A DNA stretch of 6,061 nucleotides from J013 sp038521775 (GTDB lineage Bacteria; Pseudomonadota; Alphaproteobacteria; Rhodobacterales; Rhodobacteraceae): the NCBI GenBank assembly GCA_038521775.1, contig JBCBKN010000300.1:1-6061 (forward strand). Reading direction: 5' to 3'. Shown here piece by piece: positions 1 through 5,471 of this stretch (its first letter is position 1; the number at the start of each line of letters is the position of its first letter). The notes below the pieces were generated by a model. The model had not been told where the DNA came from. It saw only the letters and a program-made list of their open reading frames with translations, and did no database searches. Made by a program: the position numbers and the translations under genes.

Positions 1-657
1 CTGCGGCGGTCCGCGGCATTTGCCAGCGGTCTGGTCGAGATCCAGGATTTGTCCTCGCAACGCGTTGCCCGTCTGGCCAGGGCCGCGCCGGGCGAGACCC
101 TGCTCGATTATTGCGCCGGCGGCGGGGGCAAGGCGCTGGCCTTTGCTGCCCATCAAGGCGGGGCCCATCAGAGTGGGGCCTATCAGGGTGGGGCCTATCA
201 GGGTGAAGCTGGGCGGATTTTTGCCCATGACGCGGCACCTGCCCGGATGGGCGATCTGCCCAAGCGCGCCGAACGCGCCGGGGCGCGGATCGTGCTGTGC
301 CCGCCGGCTGCACTTCCGCAATCCTGCGATTGCGTGTTTGTCGACGCACCCTGCTCGGGCTCGGGCGCGTGGCGGCGCAATCCGGACGCGAAATGGTCGT
401 TGCGCGCGGCGGAGCTCGACCGGCTGGTCGAAACCCAGGCGCGAGTTCTCGATGCCGCGGCCAGGCATGTGCCTGTCGGCGGGCGGCTTGTCTATGCAAC
501 CTGCTCGATCCTGCATGCCGAGAACGAGGCACAGATCGGGTCGTTTCTGGACCGCCGGCCGGACTTCGAAGTCGTCGACAGGCTGCGGTTTTTGCCCGAC
601 GGTCCGGGCGATGGCTTCTTTGCCGCAGCAATGCGCCGGTTCTCGCCTTCTGGTTGA
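1..657 (+). CDS. RsmB/NOP-family 16S rRNA (cytosine-C5) methyltransferase, 5' end missing
   Basis: This is the C-terminal 218 residues of an S-adenosylmethionine-dependent RNA m5C methyltransferase. The frame is open from base 1, so the true start lies outside the window. Family motifs appear in order (numbered from the first visible codon): EIQDLSSQ at 13-20; the SAM-binding loop DYCAGGGGK at 36-44; motif IV DAPCSGSG at 115-122 with Cys118; WRRNPDAKW at 124-132; and motif VI YATCSI at 165-170 with Cys168. In this family the motif VI cysteine attacks C6 of the cytosine and the motif IV cysteine releases the enzyme. The likely substrate is 16S rRNA, as for E. coli RsmB, but paralogues with other RNA targets exist, so no symbol is assigned. 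Residues 51-70 are an unusual repeat-derived insertion between the SAM loop and the next strand. The N-terminal region cannot be assessed. Confidence 0.93.
   Translation: MRRSAAFASGLVEIQDLSSQRVARLARAAPGETLLDYCAGGGGKALAFAAHQGGAHQSGAYQGGAYQGEAGRIFAHDAAPARMGDLPKRAERAGARIVLCPPAALPQSCDCVFVDAPCSGSGAWRRNPDAKWSLRAAELDRLVETQARVLDAAARHVPVGGRLVYATCSILHAENEAQIGSFLDRRPDFEVVDRLRFLPDGPGDGFFAAAMRRFSPSG
151..210 (+). repeat. 15-bp tandem repeat, four units, inside the methyltransferase gene
   Basis: Four consecutive 15-bp units start at 151, 166, 181 and 196. Unit 2 reads catcagagtggggcc and unit 3 tatcagggtggggcc; neighbouring units differ at two or three positions. The period is a multiple of three, so the frame is kept and the protein gains degenerate pentapeptides HQGGA, HQSGA, YQGGA and YQGEA at residues 51-70. 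The array sits between the SAM-binding glycine loop and the sequence GRIFAHD, where relatives normally have a short Gly/Arg-rich turn. Slipped-strand expansion is the likely origin (inference). Confidence 0.85.
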
Positions 658-682
658 CATCATTGGCTGAAAACTATTTGGT
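654..682 (+). promoter_or_regulatory. candidate promoter for the cckA-like gene
   Basis: TTGACA at 654-659 is a perfect sigma-70 -35 hexamer and overlaps the TGA stop (655-657) of the upstream methyltransferase. It lies in a short A/T-richer patch in otherwise GC-rich DNA. No strong -10 follows: TATTTG at 675-680 has a 15-bp spacer and TTTGGT at 677-682 a 17-bp spacer, both poor matches. Alphaproteobacterial -10 elements are often weak, so a promoter giving a leader of roughly 40 bases is plausible but unproven. Confidence 0.35.
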
Positions 683-703
683 TACCGGGGTGGTGCTAGG
701 GGC

Positions 704-730
704 GATCCAAAGGATCCAGAGGATCTGTTT
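704..730 (+). repeat. 9-bp tandem repeat covering the cckA ribosome-binding site
   Basis: Three 9-bp units directly abut the ATG at 731: gatccaaag (704-712), gatccagag (713-721) and a degenerate gatctgttt (722-730). GATC therefore recurs at 704, 713 and 722. The Shine-Dalgarno-like GAGGA (719-723) spans the junction of units 2 and 3, seven bases before the ATG. Because GATCC and GGATC are complementary, the array can form two mutually exclusive small hairpins: 704-708 with 712-716, or 713-717 with 721-725. The second buries part of the Shine-Dalgarno sequence. Confidence 0.6.
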
Positions 731-3067
731 ATGGATGGCCGACCTGAAACGTCTGCGAGATCGGACCTCGATCTCGGAACCCTGAGCGTGGCAAGTCGTG
801 CCATGCCGTCACGCACAATCGTGGGCGGGCTGGTTGCCGCCGGGATTGTGGTTTGCTTGCTCACGTCCCTGCTTGGCACGCAAGGATCGCTCCAGACCGC
901 ATTTCTTGCGCTGGGCGGCGGCCTGGTGCTGACCGGCTTGCTCGCCGGCATCTTGCGCCATGCCAGCGCACCGATGGATCTGCGGCTGATGCTCAGTTGC
1001 CGCGCGATGATCCGCTCGGCCGAGCATCCCGCAGCGCTCACCGATTTGTCGGGCGAGATCCTTGCCAGCAATCAGCTCTTCAAGCTTCTGGGCGGGGCAC
1101 AGACCCGCATCGAGGCGAGCCTGGCCGGTCTTTTCGATGACCCGACCGATGCGGCCCAGCTTGCCCGCCGCGCCTTGGCCCTGGGCGGCGCCAGCGAGGT
1201 GCGGCGCCGCGGTGCGAATGAGGCGGTCAGCGTGGCGGTCGCGCCGATCGGCGCGACAGGGCTTGAATGGCGGGTGCTGCCCTGCACACGGCCGCCGCTC
1301 GACGCGGACAGCTATGATGGTGCACCGTTCCTGCGCGTTGAGCTGAGCGCTGATGGCACCATTCAGGGCGTGAACCGGGCAATTGAAACCGCCGATGGCG
1401 CAACTGTGCAGTCGCTGGCCGGTCTGGTGGCCGATCTGCCGCTGCGGCCCGGCGGTGTGCATGCCATGCGTGCCGGCCCCGATCTGCGCATGCGCTGCCT
1501 GATTGCCCCGCGCGAGGATGGCCGCAGCGACGCGTTCTTTTTCCCCGTCGACCCGGCCGAGCTGCAGGATGCCGGGCCGGACAGGTTTCTTGACCATCTT
1601 CCCATCGGGCTGGTGCGGATGACCGCCTCGGGCAAGCTGATCTTCGCGAACCGGGCGGCAAAGGCGCTGTTGGGCGAACGGGCCGAGCCCGATGCGATGA
1701 TCGGTGCGCTGGTCGAGGGGCTGGCCCGCTCGATCCCCGAACGGCTGGCGGAAGTCGCCCGGGGCATCGGCACCAGCCGGGCCGAGATCGCGCGCAGCAT
1801 TGGCGATGAGCGGGAGCTTTTCTTGCAGGTTGCGCTCAACCGGCTGGTGCTCGATGGCGATATCCAGGTGCTGGCCGTGGTCTCGGACGCGACCGAGATG
1901 AAGACCCTGGAAGCGCAATTCGTGCAAAGCCAGAAGATGCTGGCCGTCGGTCAGCTTGCCGGCGGGGTGGCGCATGATTTCAACAACCTGCTGACAGCGA
2001 TCAACGGGCATTGCGATCTCTTGTTGCTGCGCCACGAATCCGGCGACAGCGATCATGGCGATCTGATGCAGATCCGTCAGAACGCGAACCGGGCCGCCGC
2101 GCTGGTGCGCCAGCTCCTGGCCTTTTCGCGCAAGCAGACCCTGCGTCCCAAAACCCTGCTCCTGATCGAAACGCTGTCCGAGCTCAGCCATCTCTTGAAC
2201 CGGCTGATGGGCGAACGCGTGGAGCTCAAAATCGACAATGGTGCCGATCTCTGGCCGGTGCGCGTCGATGAGCGTCAGTTCGAGCAGGTGATCATGAACC
2301 TTGTGGTCAATGCGCGCGATGCCATGCCCAATGGCGGCCGGGTCGAGATCCGCACCCGCAACACCACCATCGAGGCGCCGATTGAGCGCGACAGCGCCAC
2401 CGTGCCGGCGGGCGATTACGTGATTGTCGATGTGCTCGACACCGGTGTCGGCATCCCCGAAGACCGGCTTCGCAAGATCTTTGAGCCCTTCTTTACGACC
2501 AAGAAGGTGGGCGAGGGCACCGGGCTGGGCCTGTCCACGGTCTATGGCATCGTCAAGCAGACCGGCGGGTTCATCTTTGCCTCATCCGTGGTCGGGCAGG
2601 GATCGACCTTCACGATCTACCTGCCGCGCCACAGCGATGAGATGCCGGTTGCGCAAGAAGCGCCGCCGACGATCGAGGGGCCCCGCGACCTGACCGGTCA
2701 GGGCGTCGTGCTGCTGGCCGAGGATGAGGCGCCGGTCCGGTCGTTCGCGGCGCGCGCGCTGCGGCTGCGCGGCTATACCGTGCTGGAGGCGGCCTCGGGC
2801 GAAGAGGCTTTGGAGATTGTCGACACCGGTGAGCACAAAATCGACATTCTGGTGTCGGATGTGGTGATGCCGGGCATTGACGGGCCGACCTGGGTGGCCC
2901 AGGCGCGGGCAACGCTGGGCGCGGTGAAGGTGATCTTCGTGTCGGGATATGCCGAGGATGTGTTCCGCTCCGGCGATGCCGAGGTGCCCGATGCAGTTTT
3001 TGTGGCCAAGCCGTTTTCGCTCAACGAGCTGACCCAGCGGGTGAAGGAAGCGCTGGAAGCCGGCTGA
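731..3067 (+). CDS. cckA: CckA-like hybrid sensor histidine kinase/phosphatase
   Basis: This is a membrane-bound hybrid kinase of 778 residues. Two hydrophobic helices (about 28-49 and 56-75) are separated by only a few residues, so almost nothing faces the periplasm. PAS-like regions follow at about 93-185, a weaker one at 198-275, and a clearer one at 283-390. The HisKA domain has His415 in GGVAHDFNN. The HATPase domain has the N box (Asn523, Asn527), DTGVGIP at 570-576 and GEGTGLGLS at 594-602. A C-terminal receiver has acidic Glu664/Asp665, phosphoacceptor Asp710, Ser738 and Lys760. The catalytic core and architecture match CckA, which in Caulobacter phosphorylates ChpT and thence CtrA and CpdR, and acts as phosphatase when bound to c-di-GMP. 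Caulobacter CckA is shorter (691 residues); the extra length lies N-terminal to HisKA. The ATG at 731 follows GAGGA by seven bases and is the first start after an in-frame stop at 668. The gene assignment is good; organism-specific targets are inferred. Confidence 0.92.
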   Translation: MDGRPETSARSDLDLGTLSVASRAMPSRTIVGGLVAAGIVVCLLTSLLGTQGSLQTAFLALGGGLVLTGLLAGILRHASAPMDLRLMLSCRAMIRSAEHPAALTDLSGEILASNQLFKLLGGAQTRIEASLAGLFDDPTDAAQLARRALALGGASEVRRRGANEAVSVAVAPIGATGLEWRVLPCTRPPLDADSYDGAPFLRVELSADGTIQGVNRAIETADGATVQSLAGLVADLPLRPGGVHAMRAGPDLRMRCLIAPREDGRSDAFFFPVDPAELQDAGPDRFLDHLPIGLVRMTASGKLIFANRAAKALLGERAEPDAMIGALVEGLARSIPERLAEVARGIGTSRAEIARSIGDERELFLQVALNRLVLDGDIQVLAVVSDATEMKTLEAQFVQSQKMLAVGQLAGGVAHDFNNLLTAINGHCDLLLLRHESGDSDHGDLMQIRQNANRAAALVRQLLAFSRKQTLRPKTLLLIETLSELSHLLNRLMGERVELKIDNGADLWPVRVDERQFEQVIMNLVVNARDAMPNGGRVEIRTRNTTIEAPIERDSATVPAGDYVIVDVLDTGVGIPEDRLRKIFEPFFTTKKVGEGTGLGLSTVYGIVKQTGGFIFASSVVGQGSTFTIYLPRHSDEMPVAQEAPPTIEGPRDLTGQGVVLLAEDEAPVRSFAARALRLRGYTVLEAASGEEALEIVDTGEHKIDILVSDVVMPGIDGPTWVAQARATLGAVKVIFVSGYAEDVFRSGDAEVPDAVFVAKPFSLNELTQRVKEALEAG

Positions 3068-3113
3068 TCGGTCCCAGTTTGCCGCAGGCGCAGGGATGCG
3101 CCCGATCGTACGC

Positions 3114-3137
3114 CGCAGCTGACCCGATGGAGCTGCG
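3114..3137 (+). terminator. possible 3' hairpin of the cckA-like transcript
   Basis: A 7-bp perfect stem, CGCAGCT with AGCTGCG, encloses the 10-base loop gacccgatgg about 46 bases after the kinase stop codon. No U-tract follows, so this could be a 3'-end stabilising hairpin or a Rho-assisted stop rather than an intrinsic terminator. Confidence 0.25.
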
Positions 3138-3253
3138 CGCTGGATCAAAATACGCGCAGAGCCGCCGCCAAACGGCGCGTTATCCAGACTGTTGCTTTGG
3201 CGGAACGCATCGGGCGGCCGTCGCCCCCTTTTTTGGCCGCCGCGGGCGCGCCC

Positions 3254-3294
3254 AAAAGCAGCCAAGCCCGAAGGCAAACCGCGAGACCGGCTTG
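3254..3294 (-). terminator. weak candidate terminator for the FAD-linked dehydrogenase
   Basis: Read on the minus strand, CAAGCC (from 3294 to 3289) pairs with GGCTTG (3268 to 3263) around a 20-base loop. A few bases later comes a run of four T (3257 to 3254). It lies about 57 bases beyond the stop codon of the minus-strand gene. The long loop and short U-tract make it weak. Confidence 0.28.
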
Positions 3295-3350
3295 CATCGC
3301 CTCTGTCCCTTTGCCCATCAAGCGCCCGATGGCGCGGTGCCACGGGCGCG

Positions 3351-4724
3351 TCAGTTCACCTGAACCAGCTTGCCGGGATTGAGGATGCCCTGCGGATCGA
3401 GCGCGCGCTTGATGTCGCCCATCACGCTCCACCCGTCGCCATGCTCCTCCTGCATGTATTTCATCTTGCCGCGCCCGATCCCATGCTCGCCCGACACCGT
3501 GCCACCCAGGCGCAGCGCCCGGCGGTTCATGCGATGCGCCAGCGCCTTGGCCGTCTCCAGATCCTGCGGCTTTTCAGGATCGATCAGCATCGCACAATGG
3601 AAATTGCCGTCCCCGACATGGCCCAGCATCGGCCCGACAATCCCGCTTTCATCGACATCGGCGCGGGTCTCGGTCACCGCTTCGGCCAGCCGGCTGATCG
3701 GCACGCAGACATCGGTCGTAAGGATCCGCGCGCCGGGATGCATGGCCCGGGCCGCGTAAAGCGCGTTGTGCCGCATCTTCCAGAGCGCGGTGCGCTCCTC
3801 GGCCTTGGTGGCCCATTCAAAGCTGCCGCCGCCGAACTCGGCGGCAATCTCGCCCACATTCTGGGCCTGCTCGGCCACCGCCGCCTCAGTGCCATGAAAC
3901 TCAAGGAAAAGATGCGGGATCTCGGGCATGTTGCGATCCGAGATCAGGTTGAAGCCGCGGATCGAGAGCTCATCGATGAACTCGATCCGCGCCATCGGAA
4001 TGCCCATCTGAATGGTCGCCATCACCGCCTCGACCGCCTTGCCAATGTCGGGAAAGCTGCAGATCGCGGCCGACACTGCCTCGGGCTGGCCATGCAGGCG
4101 CAGCGTGAGTTCGGTGATGATGCCCAGCGTGCCCTCCGAGCCCACGAACAGCCGGGTGAGATCATAGCCGGTGGAGGATTTGCGCGCCCGCGTGCCGGTG
4201 CGGATCACACGGCCATCCGCCAGCACCACCTCCAGCGCCAGCACATTGTCGCGCATCGTGCCATAGCGCACGGCGGTCGTGCCCGAGGCCCGGGTCGCGG
4301 CCATCCCGCCCAGGGTCGCGTTCGCGCCGGGATCGATGGGAAAAAACAGCCCCGTTGCGCGCAGATCCTCGTTGAGCGCCTCGCGCGTCACACCGGGCTG
4401 GACGACCGCATCGAGATCGCCGTCATGAACCTGAAGCACCTTGTTCATGCGTGAGGTGTCGATGGTCAGCCCGCCGCGATAGGGGATGGCATGCCCCTCA
4501 AGCGAGCTGCCCACGCCCCAGGGGATCACCGGGCAGCCCTCCTCGGCACAAATCGCCACCAGCGCGCTGACCTCCTCGGTGCTGTCGGGGAAGGCCACGG
4601 CATCCGGGCTGGCAGGGTCCTCGGCACCTTCGTCACGGCCATGCTGCTCGCGAATGGCAGCGGCCGTGCTGAGCCGGTCGCCTACAAGCTTGCGCGCGCG
4701 CTCTATGGCGGTTTCGATTGGCAT
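3351..4724 (-). CDS. FAD-linked D-lactate/2-hydroxyacid dehydrogenase (GlcD/Dld family)
   Basis: This 457-residue flavoprotein has the normal length for cytochrome-type D-lactate dehydrogenases and GlcD-like oxidases. These enzymes oxidise a D-2-hydroxyacid to the 2-oxoacid and pass electrons to a cytochrome or quinone. The PCMH-type FAD-binding domain (about 37-215) shows PWGVGSSLEGH at 68-78, DPGANATLGGMAATRASGT at 131-149, YGTMRDN at 154-160 and STGYDLTRLFVGSEGTLGI at 184-202. The C-terminal FAD-oxidase domain has GHVGDGNFH at 368-376 and SGEHGIGRGK at 411-420. By family precedent His369, His376 and Glu413 are metal ligands and His414 the catalytic base. No signal peptide or membrane helix is visible. 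The ATG at 4722-4724 is preceded by a strong GGGAGGG (4729-4735, minus strand) four bases away. The motif set resembles the LDHD/Dld branch most, so D-lactate is the best guess; glycolate and D-2-hydroxyglutarate are alternatives. There are no GlcE or GlcF partners in the window. Confidence 0.92.
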   Translation of the reverse strand: MPIETAIERARKLVGDRLSTAAAIREQHGRDEGAEDPASPDAVAFPDSTEEVSALVAICAEEGCPVIPWGVGSSLEGHAIPYRGGLTIDTSRMNKVLQVHDGDLDAVVQPGVTREALNEDLRATGLFFPIDPGANATLGGMAATRASGTTAVRYGTMRDNVLALEVVLADGRVIRTGTRARKSSTGYDLTRLFVGSEGTLGIITELTLRLHGQPEAVSAAICSFPDIGKAVEAVMATIQMGIPMARIEFIDELSIRGFNLISDRNMPEIPHLFLEFHGTEAAVAEQAQNVGEIAAEFGGGSFEWATKAEERTALWKMRHNALYAARAMHPGARILTTDVCVPISRLAEAVTETRADVDESGIVGPMLGHVGDGNFHCAMLIDPEKPQDLETAKALAHRMNRRALRLGGTVSGEHGIGRGKMKYMQEEHGDGWSVMGDIKRALDPQGILNPGKLVQVN

Positions 4725-4767
4725 GCGACCCTCCCTGACCGATCACGCGGCAGCATAGGGGCGCGGG
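4725..4767. promoter_or_regulatory. 43-bp divergent start-to-start gap
   Basis: This gap contains ribosome-binding sites for both flanking genes: GGGAGGG for the minus-strand dehydrogenase (4729-4735) and AGGGG for the plus-strand thioesterase (4757-4761). About 21 bases lie between them. That is too short for two separate conventional promoters, so at least one promoter must extend into the opposite gene's coding sequence, or the second gene may start further right at 4792. I could not pick out convincing -35/-10 pairs. Confidence 0.45.
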
Positions 4768-5289
4768 TTGACCGACGAAAGGGGCAAGGCGGTGGAGATC
4801 ACGCATGGCAAACCGGTGACCATGGGCGCGCAGGAGGTCGAGCCCGGGTGGATCGACTATAACGGCCATATGAACGTCGCCTATTACCTGGTCGCCTTCG
4901 ACCGGGGGCTTGATGAGCTGTTCGAGGCGCTGGGCATCGGCGAGAGTTTCGTTGCCGAGGCGCGCATGGGTCCGTTTGCGCTGCAGACCCATATGCATTT
5001 TCTGTCCGAGCTCGCGCTGGGCGCGCGGTTTGTCACGCGCATCCGCCTGCTCGATGTCGATGCAAAGCGGGTCCATCTTTTCTGCGAGATGCTGGCCTGC
5101 GACGATGACCGGCTGTGCGCGACCATGGAGCAGGTGACGATGAATGTCGATCTGACCACCCGCCGTTCGGCCCCCTATCCCGATTGGGCGCAGGAAAAGC
5201 TTGCAGCGCTGCGCGCGGCGCATGCGGATCTGCCGCGCACGCCGCAGATCGGGGCCACGCTTGGGCTGCGCTCCCGCAACAGCGGTTAG
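4768..5289 (+). CDS. hotdog-fold acyl-CoA thioesterase (4HBT/YbgC-like)
   Basis: This small cytosolic protein (173 residues from the TTG start) belongs to the 4-hydroxybenzoyl-CoA thioesterase-like hotdog superfamily, which hydrolyses acyl-CoA thioesters. The signature is WIDYNGHMNVAYY at 28-40, where Asp30 is the usual catalytic acid and His34/Asn36 shape the site on the central helix. The beta-sheet half follows (about 72-130), with THMHFLSELALG at 74-85 and MEQVTMNVD at 120-128. A short variable tail ends at 173. Two starts are possible. TTG at 4768 has AGGGG six bases upstream. GTG at 4792 has GAAAGGGG seven bases upstream and would shorten the protein by eight residues. The signature lies well after both, so function is unaffected. 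It is divergent from the dehydrogenase. The physiological acyl-CoA cannot be read from the sequence; the signature recalls thioesterases tied to carnitine/betainyl-CoA breakdown, but no other such gene is present. Confidence 0.85.
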   Translation: MTDERGKAVEITHGKPVTMGAQEVEPGWIDYNGHMNVAYYLVAFDRGLDELFEALGIGESFVAEARMGPFALQTHMHFLSELALGARFVTRIRLLDVDAKRVHLFCEMLACDDDRLCATMEQVTMNVDLTTRRSAPYPDWAQEKLAALRAAHADLPRTPQIGATLGLRSRNSG

Positions 5290-5471
5290 CCGGTCGGTTT
5301 TTTTCCGACGAGGCCAAAGGCGACAGACACGCGAGGGGCACGGGGCGAGCGGCCTGCGACGGCCCGTCTGCCTTTCTTTTTGCCTCCAGCGCCGGATAGT
5401 GTCGGATGCCGCGTTGGGCAAGGGCCGGGCCAGACCGGCGGCCCAACCGGCGCGCGCAATACGGGACGGGA
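5290..5471. other. intergenic region upstream of the ClC gene
   Basis: This 182-bp region lies between two co-oriented genes. It has a T7 run at 5298-5304 flanked by GTCGG and CCGAC, the candidate terminator at 5316-5381, and a GCCGG/CCGGC hairpin with a 6-base loop at 5424-5439. No small gene is convincing. GATAGT at 5395-5400 is a partial -10 match but has no good -35 partner. Confidence 0.5.
5316..5381 (+). terminator. candidate terminator downstream of the thioesterase
   Basis: AAAGG (5316-5320) and CAGAC (5324-5328) pair with CCTTT (5371-5375) and GTCTG (5366-5370), giving a 10-bp stem interrupted by a 3-base bulge. The enclosed segment can fold further through GGGC (5343-5346) and GCCC (5362-5365). 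A run of five T (5377-5381) follows almost directly. This is the best intrinsic-terminator candidate in the window. It separates the thioesterase from the ClC gene. Confidence 0.4.

Larger units (their letters stand above)
3068..3350. other. convergent intergenic region with inverted repeats
   Basis: This 283-bp gap separates two converging genes. No open frame in it has a recognisable product or coding character. It holds several inverted repeats: CGCAGCT/AGCTGCG (3114-3120 and 3131-3137, 10-base loop), CGCCG/CGGCG around a CCAAA loop near 3165-3180, GGCGGCC/GGCCGCC (3213-3219 and 3235-3241, with a T-run in the loop), and the perfect palindrome GGGCGCGCCC at 3244-3253. These fit transcript ends meeting here, but none is a textbook terminator on the + strand. 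Confidence 0.6.

Noticed and set aside
151..210. Possible CRISPR-like array
   Set aside because: The units are contiguous 15-mers with no spacers and lie inside a coding frame, so this is a minisatellite-type repeat.
20..670. A second plus-strand frame overlapping the methyltransferase, with a PIRVG repeat
   Set aside because: The pentapeptide repeat comes from the same 15-bp DNA repeat. The other frame contains all RsmB motifs, so this one is not coding.
809..2191. A 460-codon open frame on the minus strand opposite the kinase gene
   Set aside because: It lies wholly antisense to a clearly functional CckA-like kinase. Its translation is rich in Gln, His, Arg and Gly with no domain, as expected from GC-rich codon bias.
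3079..3363. A 94-codon plus-strand frame in the convergent gap
   Set aside because: It has a TTG start without a ribosome-binding site, Arg/Ala/Pro-rich composition, no recognisable motif, and overlaps the inverted repeats.
3192..4454. A 420-codon plus-strand open frame opposite the FAD dehydrogenase
   Set aside because: The minus strand carries a full set of GlcD/Dld motifs. The plus-strand translation is His/Arg-rich and low in recognisable structure, so it is a shadow frame.
5293..5309. GTCGG-T7-CCGAC as an intrinsic terminator for the thioesterase
   Set aside because: The T-run is in the loop rather than after the stem, and the stem is only 5 bp. The structure ending at 5381 is a better candidate.
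5406..5471. Upstream ATG at 5406 as the start of the ClC gene
   Set aside because: It is in frame, but would add an Arg/Pro-rich stretch covering a GC hairpin (5424-5439) and lacks a good ribosome-binding site. The ATG at 5472 has GGGACGGG just upstream. It cannot be fully excluded.
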